Position numbers and translations under genes: made by a program
Source: Bifiguratus adelaidae
Taxonomy: Eukaryota; Mucoromycota; Endogonomycetes; Endogonales
Length of the DNA stretch: 64,000 nucleotides
NCBI GenBank assembly: GCA_002261195.1
Contig: MVBO01000008.1
Location: 1-64,000, forward strand
Direction: 5' to 3'
Notes under the pieces: model-generated
What the model was told of the DNA's origin: nothing
Seen by the model: only the letters and a program-made list of their open reading frames with translations
The model's database searches: none
Part shown: positions 45,425 to 55,300 of the stretch, piece after piece
Layout: every line of letters begins with the position of its first letter
Numbering within the stretch: position 1 is the stretch's first letter

Positions 45425-45916
45425 CATGCCCTGCACAGCCCGGAAAACAATGAACATGATCATATTTTGACTAGCGCCAGCGAGAATGCTTCTTACCAAG
45501 AAGGTGACACGCAAAACAAGAACACGGCCTTGCGTCCAAAGATGTCTGAGAATCTGCCATACAGGGCCTGGAGAGCGTTCGCTGTAAGCAAGTAACTCGC
45601 GCCAACCCATCCGATCAATTGCGCTTGCAAAAAGTCAGAAGCAACACGCGGTAGAGCGGTAGAGACAATGGTCTGATCAAGCGCAGCTAGAAAGACAGCT
45701 AGCCAAAGACCAAGGAAGACAAGCACCAATGCAGAGGCTGAAAGCTGAACAGACTATAGAATAGTGAGCGGACATCGAAATGATCGTGACCATACCTGTC
45801 CTTGCTCCTCTTGCTCTTCGGCCTTCTCTGTGCCTCCGGATGCATTTTCTAGATTATCTACACCCTTGCCTAGTTCTGCATCGCCCAATGGTTCTTCGAT
45901 ACCTTGAGGATCCATA
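45425..45916 (-). pseudogene. Truncated, frameshifted DHA2 transporter copy
   Basis: The N-terminal part of a second DHA2 transporter. The ATG at 45916 (MDPQGIEEPLGDAELGKG), an acidic Gln/Glu-rich leader and a 42-nt intron are still readable, then SVQLSASALVLVFLGLWLAV, FLAALDQTIVSTALPRVASD and YGRFSDIFGRKAVFLFCV. Near 45508 the frame shifts by one base: the expected TFLVRSILAGASQNMIMFIV continues in the next frame. Homology then stops after FRAVQGMG, about a third of the way along the normal protein, in DNA upstream of the dehydrogenase. It is not a close copy of the intact neighbour (leader and several helix residues differ), so the duplication is old. An assembly error could explain the shift but not the truncation. 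Confidence 0.8.
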
Positions 45917-45936
45917 CCAAAAGCTATCGACGATGC

Positions 45937-45944
45937 GGTACCGT
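45937..45944. promoter_or_regulatory. CGG-TA-CCG palindrome upstream of the broken transporter
   Basis: The same CGGTACCG 8-mer as at 43571 lies 21 bp before the ATG of the broken transporter. It may be a leftover of a shared Zn2Cys6 control site. Confidence 0.4.
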
Positions 45945-46114
45945 CGTAGGTTTATGAGTTGACAGCGCCTTGAATTGGAGTTCTGCACAATTTCCAAAAT
46001 CGATTTCGCCGATCAAGTTACGGCAAACGGGGATCGAACCTGGTAAAATGGATCCGTGCCGCAGCAAGTTTAGCGCTACATGAGCAAATAATCCGAGCCT
46101 GACATGGAAGGGGT

Positions 46115-46126
46115 ATGACGCGTCCG
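46115..46126. promoter_or_regulatory. Third copy of ATGACGCGTCCG
   Basis: A single copy of the 12-mer that is tandem at 45365, about 200 bp upstream of the broken transporter and just past the 3' end of the AlaRS gene. Confidence 0.35.
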
Positions 46127-46148
46127 TCCAATTGACAGATGGTAGATT

Positions 46149-49100
46149 CTAACAATGCTCTAGAACATGGGTCCAATCTACACCGGACGCATCTTTGGAT
46201 AAGACCCCGCGCGCAAAACCAGCGTTTCCACCACCTTTGCCTTGTACCCTATTTAATATGGATTGTAACACATCATTGGCTCCAATCTTGGAGGCTTTGG
46301 TGGACACACTTATGGTTTGCTGACAGACGACCACGTGCAGAGCATCTGGCTGCTTTTCTGAGAAGCGTTTGGCTCTTTTGGGTACCAGGGTTGTTGAAGG
46401 CAGCGTACTGGGCAAAACATGAACAAGGAGCGGAATATTCTGATAACGAGTCTCGATCATGGTGATACCATCGTCGCCTCCAGAGACCACATTCTCGAGA
46501 GCTTCCACATGCCTGCTGGCAACTTTGCTCTTGTCGACAAATTTGTTGACCTTGGCAACAAGATCGGGTATTGATTGAGCCTGAAAAGACATTTGAGCAT
46601 GGTCCACGTAGCTAGACGGACAGGCTTACCTTGACCGTGCCCAATACTTCACTGACATTCTGCACAGTGTCTTCGTACCACGCTATCGCGCGCTTGCCCG
46701 CGACGGCTTCAATACGACGCGTACCGGCCGCGACACTTGATTCCGAGATGATTTTGAAAGGATAGATGGACCGTAAAGATGATACATGAGTCCCCGAACA
46801 TAGCTCCAACGATACGTTGGGAATCTTAAGAATTAGGTGAGTGGATCTTGCAGAGCTTGTGTAATGCGTTTTACCTCAATAGTTCGAACCATATCTCCAT
46901 ACTTTTCGCTGAATAAAGCCATGGCACCCCTTTGCATCGCCTCAGAGTAGGGTACGGTGGAGACTCTTGTGATTGCCTGGGGACCTGTGACAACATCATT
47001 GATCCATCTCTCCATGGTGCGTTGAAGTTCCGATGATACCGGCTCACTGTGTGTAAAGTCGAACCGCAATCTCTGACTATCCACTAGAGAGCCAGCCTGT
47101 GACACGGAAGGGCCAATGAAATTACGCAGCGCCGCATGCAGGAGATGTGTCGCCGTGTGATGGGCTTCGGTCGCCAATCGATGTGTGAGGTCAACATTGG
47201 TACGAACTACCTGTCCTACTTCCAAGGACACCTGTTTCTCTTTTGGCACGCGAACCGAAAGGGCTAGACCACCTTCGTAGGGCTGAAACACGTCCAATAC
47301 TTCCAGTTCACTCCCATCTGAGAGCGATATTGAGCCTTTGTCAGCAACTTGACCTCCTCCGTGGCCATAGAAAGGACAAGGATCCAAAGCAACAATCATT
47401 TTCCCTACGCAACCAGCTTAGTCTCGAAGGAGCAGTCTTCAAAGGAAATACATACCATCATCGTCAGACATTAAACCCACAATTTCCGCTTCTTGATGCA
47501 GGAGGGAGTGATCATACCCAATAAACGTTGGACGAATGCCATTCTGTTGCCACTCTTCAAGAGCGTAAGTACAGACTTAACCAAGGTGCTCAAATCACCT
47601 ACCTCTCATATCCTTGACTAACGTCCGCTGCGCCGCACCCTTCCATGTGGCTCTACTGCGTTGCTTGTTTTCTAATTGTAGTTGCTCCACTTCGGCGACA
47701 TTGACTTTCCAGCCTCGTTCCTTGATGACAACCTCGCTCAAATCCAAGGGGAATCCATATGTATCGTATAGTTTATAAGCGACGCTGGCAGGGACAGTCT
47801 TGTCCACTTGATAGGCTTCCGTCTGGAAAACTTCTTCAAGCAAGTCTAGACCTTTGGTCAAGGTTTGGAAAAATAGGCGTTCTTCTTGTTGTATCAAAGA
47901 TGTAATCGTATGTTGTCGTTCGGGTAGTGTTGGATAAGGCGTGTCGGGCATGGATTCTAAAAGATAAGGGAACATGCTGGATAGGAAAGGTTCTAGTCCA
48001 AGCATTTAGAGTCAAGCAAATAATGGCATGTACAGGAAGAGCAGCGAAAATTACCTCGAAGACCTAGCTGGTGACCAGATCGAAGGGCGCGCCGTATGAT
48101 TCTTCGCAAAACGTAGCCTCTTCCGACATTCCTACGAGGAAATTTTAGACATGTAAATTCTTACAATGTTTGACCTACGCTGGCGTGACGCCGTCACCAA
48201 TGAGGAAGCACATGGTCCTGAAATGATCCGCGACAATTCGTTCATGAGAATTTGATGGCGCTGACATGTCCACCTGTATTACAAATCGGTAAGGTCCTGA
48301 GATCGCCCTTTGTTGAAGCATACCTTGAATCCAGCCTTACTTCGTATCTGGCGAAGACCTCCAATGAGTGTTGTGAATTGGTCAGTGTCAAAGGTGGACA
48401 GCTTGCCCTAAACAATGCATTTAGTGTGAGCAGCTTCGCTAGATTGGACATTGCAACCGTACCTGAAGCGCCGAGGCCATACGTTCCAAACCCATACCGG
48501 TATCAACACATAGTGTCGGTAATTTTGTCATGTTTCCGTACTCATCGCGTAATTGCTCCATAAACACCAAGTTCCAGACCTCAAGCCAACGATTTTCCGC
48601 ATCGTCTAACCGACCAGTATCCCAAAATATTTCAGAACACGGACCGCATGGTCCTGGGCCATCCCCCATCGTCCATAGATTGTCTTCCGGACCGAGTCTC
48701 TCAATCTTTTCGGGTGGTAAACCAAGCACCGTTGTCCACAATCGATAACTCTCTTCATCCGTATCCAAAATGCTGAATCGAGTTGAGCTATTTCAACGAT
48801 GTGTCGAAGATTACACTTACGTGACTTTGAGTCTCTCTTGAGGCATTTCCAGCTCTTTGGTGAGAAAGTCCCAGGCAAATTGCATGGCCGCCTTCCTATC
48901 ATAGCCGCCAAAGGAAAAGTTACCCAACATTTCGAAAAAAGTGTGGTGCCTTGGCGTAAAACCAACATTATCGAGATCATTGTGCTTTCCTGTAACAAGA
49001 TGCAGCCGCTTAGTCAAACTATATGGCCTATAGTAACCTCTTCATATCTACCTCCCGCCCGAACAACCTTTTGGAGCGTAGTTACCGCTTTGTACGGCGC

Positions 49101-49382
49101 TGGCTCTGGGTTTTCAAAGTATTTCTTGAACGGTACCATACCTATCATTGCTCAGCAACTGTAAAAAGCCTTGTGACTATACTTACCCGCATTGACAAAG
49201 AGTAACGTAGGGTCATTCTGTGGGATCAAGTTGGCACTCTCTAACCGCTTGTGCCCTCTAGCTTCAAAGTAATCCCGAAATGTTTTCCGCAGTTGAGAAG
49301 AGGAGAGTGAGCGCATGGTCCGAGTGGTAACAAGAGGTAAGAGACGTGGAGTGACACCGGTCCTTTTGAGCACTCTCAACAT
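46149..49382 (-). CDS. Alanyl-tRNA synthetase, bacterial/mitochondrial type
   Basis: Charges tRNA-Ala. About ten exons. The ATG at 49382 gives [22 protein letters not shown], an acid-free Arg/Thr/Leu leader typical of a mitochondrial presequence, before [20 protein letters not shown]. Catalytic core: [78 protein letters not shown]. Editing domain: [15 protein letters not shown] and [12 protein letters not shown] with the zinc-binding His/Cys set. The C-Ala/DHHA1 end has [14 protein letters not shown]. The [16 protein letters not shown] and [16 protein letters not shown] blocks look alphaproteobacterial rather than cytosolic-eukaryotic. In budding yeast one gene serves both compartments, so this suggests a separate organellar enzyme. 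The FKBP gene starts 72 bp away in the opposite direction. Confidence 0.93.
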
Positions 49383-49454
49383 CCTGACGCGCGGTGACTC
49401 GACCAATAACTATTTTGCTGCGCCGTTTTGGCTCACGTTGGGTCAGAGTGAGAC
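49383..49454. promoter_or_regulatory. 72-bp divergent promoter of AlaRS and nucleolar FKBP
   Basis: Only 72 bp separate the chosen start codons of the two divergent genes. Leaders of both transcripts and all core promoter elements must fit here or overlap the coding regions. No TATA box is visible. Confidence 0.5.
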
Positions 49455-50925
49455 ATGATCTTGGGTTTCTGGGGTAAGTAAAGGTTATGCAGAGTCATAT
49501 TCGGCGCAGTCCATGCTTATAGTTGTATTGGACAGGTTTACACGTTGAGACGGGCAAAACCTATGCACAGGTAATACTTGACACGGTAGAGACTCAAGGG
49601 GATGCTGATTCAAGACTTTACAACGTCCGGCTATAGATTGTCGACGCGTCCTTTCGACTTTCCATGGTAGGTGCTGATGGGTAAGAGCTAGGTCAATGGT
49701 GACTTACTCCTACAATAGGCGGCACTAGATCCGCACCCCGATAGCCATGGAAAGCGTACGACGCTCTACGTGAACGTAGATGGCAAAGACTTTGTTCTCT
49801 GCAATTTGATACCCGGCGTGGTGAGTAAGACACACTCCTCGTGAGCCTTTGAGCTAATCTCCCATTAGATTGAGCAGCAGACGCTTGATGTCGTCTTCTC
49901 CGAAGGTGAAGAAGTGACATTCTCGGTCAAAGGACCGAAGTATGTACATTGTTTGCTGAAATGCCCGGAGATTTGGCTCAACTTGCCCACCAGCTCAGTT
50001 CACTTGACTGGAAATTACCTTGCGGAGGACATTGAAGAACCCGAAGATGACGACATGTCACTACCCAGCCTGGATGAAGATGAGGAAGACGACATTGAAG
50101 AGGCACTGAAACATCCTGAGCGACTATCGTGAGTAGTTAAGAACATTGGGTCAAATGGATCGGTATCTCACTATGCCTGCATCTTAGAAAGGAAAAGCTA
50201 CAACTCTTGATGAACACGCTTGCAAATGAACGAGGAGTGGCACCCATCGGTAATTGATCAGAATTCAGCAAGCTTGTTTGCTCACATGCGTTTATCATAC
50301 TTTAGCTTTGGCAGATGCTGATATGGGCGATGAAGACGATGATAATGATGATGAGGATGATGATGATGATTACGAGTACAAGGGCAGTGATGAAGAAAAC
50401 TGGAAGTCTGGTAGCTCTGATGCCGATGATGATGATGAGGACGAGGAGATGCAAAATGAATCAGAGGCAGAGGCAGAGGCAGAGAGTGATGAAGCGGATG
50501 ACGAAGCGCCAAGCGGGCATGTCGCCATGAATGGCTCAGAGGTACCATCCAAGAGCAAACAACCGGCCGCATCACCTGAAAAGAAGAATGATGCAACCAA
50601 GCCGCAGGTAGCCGGTCTCGATATCAAAGATGTCAAGGTTGGAAAAGGACCCAAAGCCAAGTCTGGCGACTCTGTCAAGGTACACTATGTGGGTCGATTC
50701 ACCAATGGAAGGATATTCGACAAGAGCGGTAACAAACCCTTCTCTTTCAAATTGGGCCAAGGCAATGTCATCAAGGGGTGGGACCTTGGCGTGGTGGGGA
50801 TGCAGGAAGGTGGAGAGCGACATCTGATCGTACCGCCACAATTAGCCTATGGAAGCAAAGGTGCCGGCAAGATTCAGCCAAACAGTACACTTGAATTCGA
50901 CATCACACTTGTAAAACTTAATTGA
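49455..50925 (+). CDS. FPR4: Nucleolar FKBP-type prolyl isomerase (Fpr3/Fpr4 type)
   Basis: A histone-chaperone-like peptidyl-prolyl isomerase. The N-terminal nucleoplasmin-like domain begins MILGFWGLHVETGKTYAQ and continues IVDASFRLSM, AALDP, TTLYVNVDGKDFVLCNLIPG, IEQQTLDVVFSEGEEVTFSV and SVHLTGNYLAED. A long Asp/Glu-rich centre (about 90 residues) with a Lys patch follows. The C-terminal FKBP domain has VKVHYVGRFTNGRIFDKSGN, NKPFSFKLGQGNVIKGWDLG and RHLIVPPQLAYGSKGAGKIQ, with isomerase-site residues intact. Eight exons; the first three are 19, 35 and 30 nt. FPR4 is used in the sense of the yeast Fpr3/Fpr4 pair; which of the two is not decided. The BRPF gene converges on it 79 bp downstream. 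Confidence 0.92.
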
Positions 50926-51004
50926 GCGCAAACATATGCATTATAATGTACAGTGTATAGACATGCCTTTCTCCATTAGAGAGCAACCGTTTTCTGCTTC
51001 CCAG

Positions 51005-54000
51005 TCAGCTCGTTCCAAGCACTTTTTCAACATTCAAGTGCAATTCGTTAGCGGCCGCTCGGTAACCGCGAACAACTTCAGAGTATCTTTTCCCCTTCTT
51101 TGTATGCTTCGCTTGCATGATTTTGCGTTTGTCTTCTTCAATCTCTCCCAACGGGGTAATATCTTTTGGATAAATCCAGCCCCTGTCCTTCTCGTTAGTT
51201 TCATTGTTCTACTTTGTGTGCTTTGAGATCACTCACCATCTGTCCTTTTCCGCGACCTCCAAGAATTCAACCAGCACTTGTTCAGATGAAGTCTTTCGAC
51301 GCAAAATGTGCTTGTCAACCGCAGGATCACTTTCATCAAACACCTAAAGATTGCATTCGTAAGAGTTTCTAGAGAAAATGCTCGGGACAACATACTTTGC
51401 CGGGGTGTGCAGGAAAGCCAAGAACTTTTGCCCAAACGATCGTGCCCATGAGGAATTCGCGTTTGTCGCCAGTTTCGGGATCGAATGTAGCCTGCTTTCG
51501 CGAGGTCTTTGCCGGATCGAGGCCTGCACGAGCTTCGACGCGTCCCCCACGAGATCCTCTAGTGCTACTTTGATCCTCAATGCCGGTCCCTTTTCGTGGC
51601 CGCCTCGCTGATTCCGCAGCATCTTTTGTCTGTAGCGTCCATATTAGCCGATCTGATTCAGTGTAAGAATGTGCAGGTGACGATCACTTACTATGACGGA
51701 TTGGCGACGTGTTCTCGACGGACTTGATGGGCTTGTAAGTGCATCCGGTATACTTTCAGAGGGACTTTTTTCATCTTCGCTACTAAGGTAGACCCATCCT
51801 TTGGAGGACTTGTTTTTGTTCTTGGGTGTCTCGCCGCTTTCGCCTTCAGCACCTGTGCTGACATGCGGATTCACCTCGCTTTCCGACGCGTGGAGTCTGG
51901 ATGACCTTCTCGTGTAACTCTGCCTGAGCTCTTCAGCTTTCCGCTTTCGCTCTTCCTTGGCTTTCCGCTTAGCCTCTTCTCGCTCGGCCTCCTCTTTCGC
52001 CTTTTGCAACTCTCTTTCTTCCTCTGGGCTTGGTATTGCAAGCAGGTTGTAAGTGAAGATCTCGGGATGTATACCTACATCCAAGACGCCGCCAACAACA
52101 TGCTCCTCTAATGCCTTCCATTTCTCGCGGGTGCCGCTAAGCAATTCTTCCGCAGTCTGTTCTTGCTTTTTTGCCGCCTTGTAGTAAGGCGTGTCTGGCT
52201 GGTTGTATGTCATGCAATTTCGGTAGATCAATCGCACGTCATGCTCGAAGCCTTCAAAGCTGTTATACTGATGTTCGCTTAATTTGTTACCGATTGTTTC
52301 GAATTCCATTGGCGACTTGATAATCTGATGGTAGTCCGGCGCAATTTCCTCCGACACGGGCTGCAAAAAGTATTCTTTCTTGTCCAAACCAAGCAGCTCC
52401 TCGTACAGAGGCTTGATGAGGTTTTCGAGAGGAAAGAAAATCTTTTCGAGATAGGCCGCTTGACGTCGTGCACGTTCGATCTTGGCTTTCTCCCTTCTCG
52501 TCACTTGCTCGCAGAGCAATCGGAGCTTTTCAATGTCAGCTCTTAATCGCCGCATACCTTCATATCGCTGCAGCTTTTCCGTTTCACTTTGTTTGTGTGC
52601 GGTGGCTGATGCTGTCCACGGTTCGAGATGTAACCGTTTGAGCAGAGGCGCGCCGCGACGAGATTCTCTCTTCAACGACCAATATCGGCAAATAGTCACG
52701 ATCATGTCATGTTTCCGGCGAAGATTTGAGATACTGATCGACAATTTGGCATTTTCGATTTTGTTTAGGATGATGAAAGGTATGATAGGAGCGTCGGAGT
52801 TGTATTGGCGTTGATGAGCGCGAGCGGCTTTTGAGCTTCGTGAAGACGACATTGGGCCCAGTGGCGGCACTTGTCTTTTTCGCCGGTTTCGCTTTCCGTG
52901 TTTCTTTCTCTTTCGGTGTGTGCTGCCATTGAGGGACGTACGGGCCCGGTTCCCGTACGGCAAGTCATCGGAATCACCATCATCGCTGTTGTCCTCCTCC
53001 TCAGATGACTCTTCAGGGGTCCACTCGTCCTCATCCTCACTCTCCGGAGGAATTGTGCGTAAGATTGGATCAAACTGAGCCTGGACAACAGCTACAGCAC
53101 CAGTGACATCCACCTGGTCCTTGTATTCACGCTGGAAGGAGTAAGGTCAGACCACATCATGTCAATTTCGGTCACGGAGCACTCACCGGGCAATGCTTGT
53201 CACAATAAGCTCGAAGTACTCCACCATCATAGTGTTCGGATCCGGGAGTTTTAATCTTCATGTACAGTTTGGCTTTTCGGCCACAAGTAACGTGGAAAGC
53301 AGTGAAGCAATTCTTATTGTCACACTGAATGCACGCTCCCGACCGCTTCTTGCAGATGAAACACGTCTACAGCAATTGAGCACGTTGAAAGCGTACAATT
53401 TGCCATTCACCTACCAAGCGCCATCGGCTCTTTGGAATCTGGTCAATGTTATCGATAGGCTCCATGTACACCGGATTGCTTAGACCAACTTCAGGGATCC
53501 ATATAGCACAAAGCAAGTGACCCCATTTGTTGTTGTTTGTTTGCTTGAAGGCACCACCTTCATTGGGACAAAATATGCAGGACTGTACGCGGAAATCAGT
53601 CGAAGCACATCATGGAGTAGTCGGAAACACTCACTACTGGTCGATCGGGAGAAACCATACACTTGCGACAAAGCCATTGCCCTTCAGGTATGTATGGAAT
53701 ACCATAACAATCTGAGGCAGGCAAATTAGCTTGAGAATTTGAAAATGCAAAGGCTCTCTCTACACGTACCCTGATGTACAGCAAGATTGCATCCATCGCA
53801 GAAAACAATTGCATTACTGTTTTCGCATTCAGTGTCATCGCAAATGGCACATGCAGAGTCTTCGGGCCACACGGGTTCATCGTCTGCTTGTTTTGGCAGA
53901 TCTTTAACCTAGGAGGCGAATAGAGGTTCAACATAATAAGTCGCAAAATGACAAAAGCTTACCAAGTCAAACCACTCTTTCTCTAGGAGNNNNNNNNNNC

Positions 54001-54033
54001 CTGCGAGCGCGCTTGTTTTCCATTTTTGCGCAT
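51005..54033 (-). CDS. NTO1: BRPF/Nto1-type scaffold: PHD-zinc-knuckle-PHD, bromodomain, PWWP
   Basis: Scaffold of a MYST-family (NuA3/MOZ-like) histone H3 acetyltransferase complex. Order: [20 protein letters not shown] with [20 protein letters not shown] (PHD1), [20 protein letters not shown] with [13 protein letters not shown] (knuckle and ePHD), [20 protein letters not shown], a basic linker, [16 protein letters not shown], a bromodomain ([50 protein letters not shown] with the acetyl-Lys Asn), a coiled Glu/Lys helix, then in separate 3' exons a PWWP domain ([37 protein letters not shown]). The stop is at 51007-51005. The 5' end is interrupted by ten N at 53990-53999. An ATG at 54033 opens a basic frame ([11 protein letters not shown]) into the gap and may be the true start; N-terminal residues are missing. 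Confidence 0.9.
53990..53999. other. Assembly gap (10 N)
   Basis: Ten N lie inside the 5' part of the BRPF gene. Ten is a conventional placeholder, so true size is unknown. The exon just downstream encodes LLEKEWFDL, which in relatives is preceded by a longer N-terminal region, so real sequence is probably missing. Confidence 0.95.
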
Positions 54034-55300
54034 GATTTATCTCGTCAGTGCATCAATCGTTATGATAGTAATTTATTCCGGTTTTCCAGTACTTTGGATA
54101 ACGCAAGCTGATCTGCTTTTGTACGAGGTTTCAAGATAATGGAGCCAGTCTAGCTTATTCAGTAGTGGTGCTTTCGAAGATGATGGCTGTATCATGGGAA
54201 TTTGGATATCGCTGCTGATTCCTATCCAGCCAACAAAAGCTAGCATTATGTGCATGCGCCAAATTCGATGCGGAATGGCTCGCAGCATCAGAAGGAATCA
54301 CATAGAAGCCAGGCGAAATGTGATACAAATTGACTTGATTTGATCGGTAATTTACTGACATACAAAGAGTGACAGAAACAAGTTTCATGAGGCATATAGG
54401 GGGTTAACCTTAATTCGACAAATTCTACAAACGGTGAAGCGCCGAACAACTTCTCCTACCTTGGCTTCATGCGACACGGATTTAGACTCAAAAAGGGGGT
54501 GGTCCGAAATGAGCCGCTTCCGTATTTTGCCTAGTCAGATACTTTATCACATGTAGCAGCGCGGGACGTGGCGTAATTGTCTCTGGGTGAAACTAACACC
54601 GCTTGTGTCCCCCAACTCAGATCAAGTTCAGATTGCACGTTGAGATGCCTTTACCCATCGCACAGAACATCGGTGTCACTGGATCGTGGCATATCTAGGC
54701 AGTGCACATCAATCAGACTGGCAAATCGCTTCCATCTGTGGTTGCAGGCGAGTCCCCGATCTATCGCGATCCAAATCTCGCATTGGATCTACCTACATGT
54801 GCGATTCATATCCCGTGCGCCAGCTCGGGGTCATACCGATGAAACAAGGGCTCATATTCCAGATTGTAGGAGCGACAAGATCTTCCTGGCTAGTCAACAT
54901 GCTCTGCAACATTGGGATCACATACTCCCACTTCATATCGGTCAACACCATTCTGCACGAGGTCATTACTCAACCACCATCCATCATGGATAGTCATCTC
55001 TCTCATGAGCGTTTGCCATAGAACATGCACATTCAGATCTGTCATATGTTGAGGTTTCCTTTTCTGGCTTCGGGAATAGGTTTCATTCTTGGTGTTTCAT
55101 GTCAATGTTAAGAGACCAACCTAACGCGTTTGGCTTCCATCAATGTACCGCTCGTCTACGGGGACGTCGCGCTTCACCGCGTCCGTCACCTCACGTCTGA
55201 GTGGACGAAGAGACTTAAAAATGCTCCAAAAGGACTTTCTCATCTCAGCCATTGACGCAGAGTATGGACCGCGGCCTAAATACATCTTAACAAGAGACTA
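54034..55300. other. Intergenic, no supported gene
   Basis: About 1.27 kb between the divergent BRPF and potassium-channel genes. Two overlapping plus-strand frames at 54577-55021 exceed 100 codons, but neither looks like a known family and I found no splicing that links them to the channel. Promoters of both neighbours should lie here. Confidence 0.45.

Noticed and set aside
45173-45610. Continuous 145-codon minus-strand frame covering part of the broken transporter
   Set aside because: Only the middle part is transporter-like; the rest is out-of-frame promoter and SDR sequence, so it is not a separate gene.
46015-46100. Possible tRNA on the minus strand (B-box-like GGTTCGATCCC)
   Set aside because: The T-stem has two mismatches, no matching 5' acceptor stem (ACGGCAA) was found upstream and the A box is poor. 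A tRNA or degenerate tRNA could be tested with a covariance-model scan.
54577-55021. Two overlapping plus-strand frames of over 100 codons upstream of the potassium channel
   Set aside because: No membrane helices or family motifs, and no splice route into the channel's first conserved exon.
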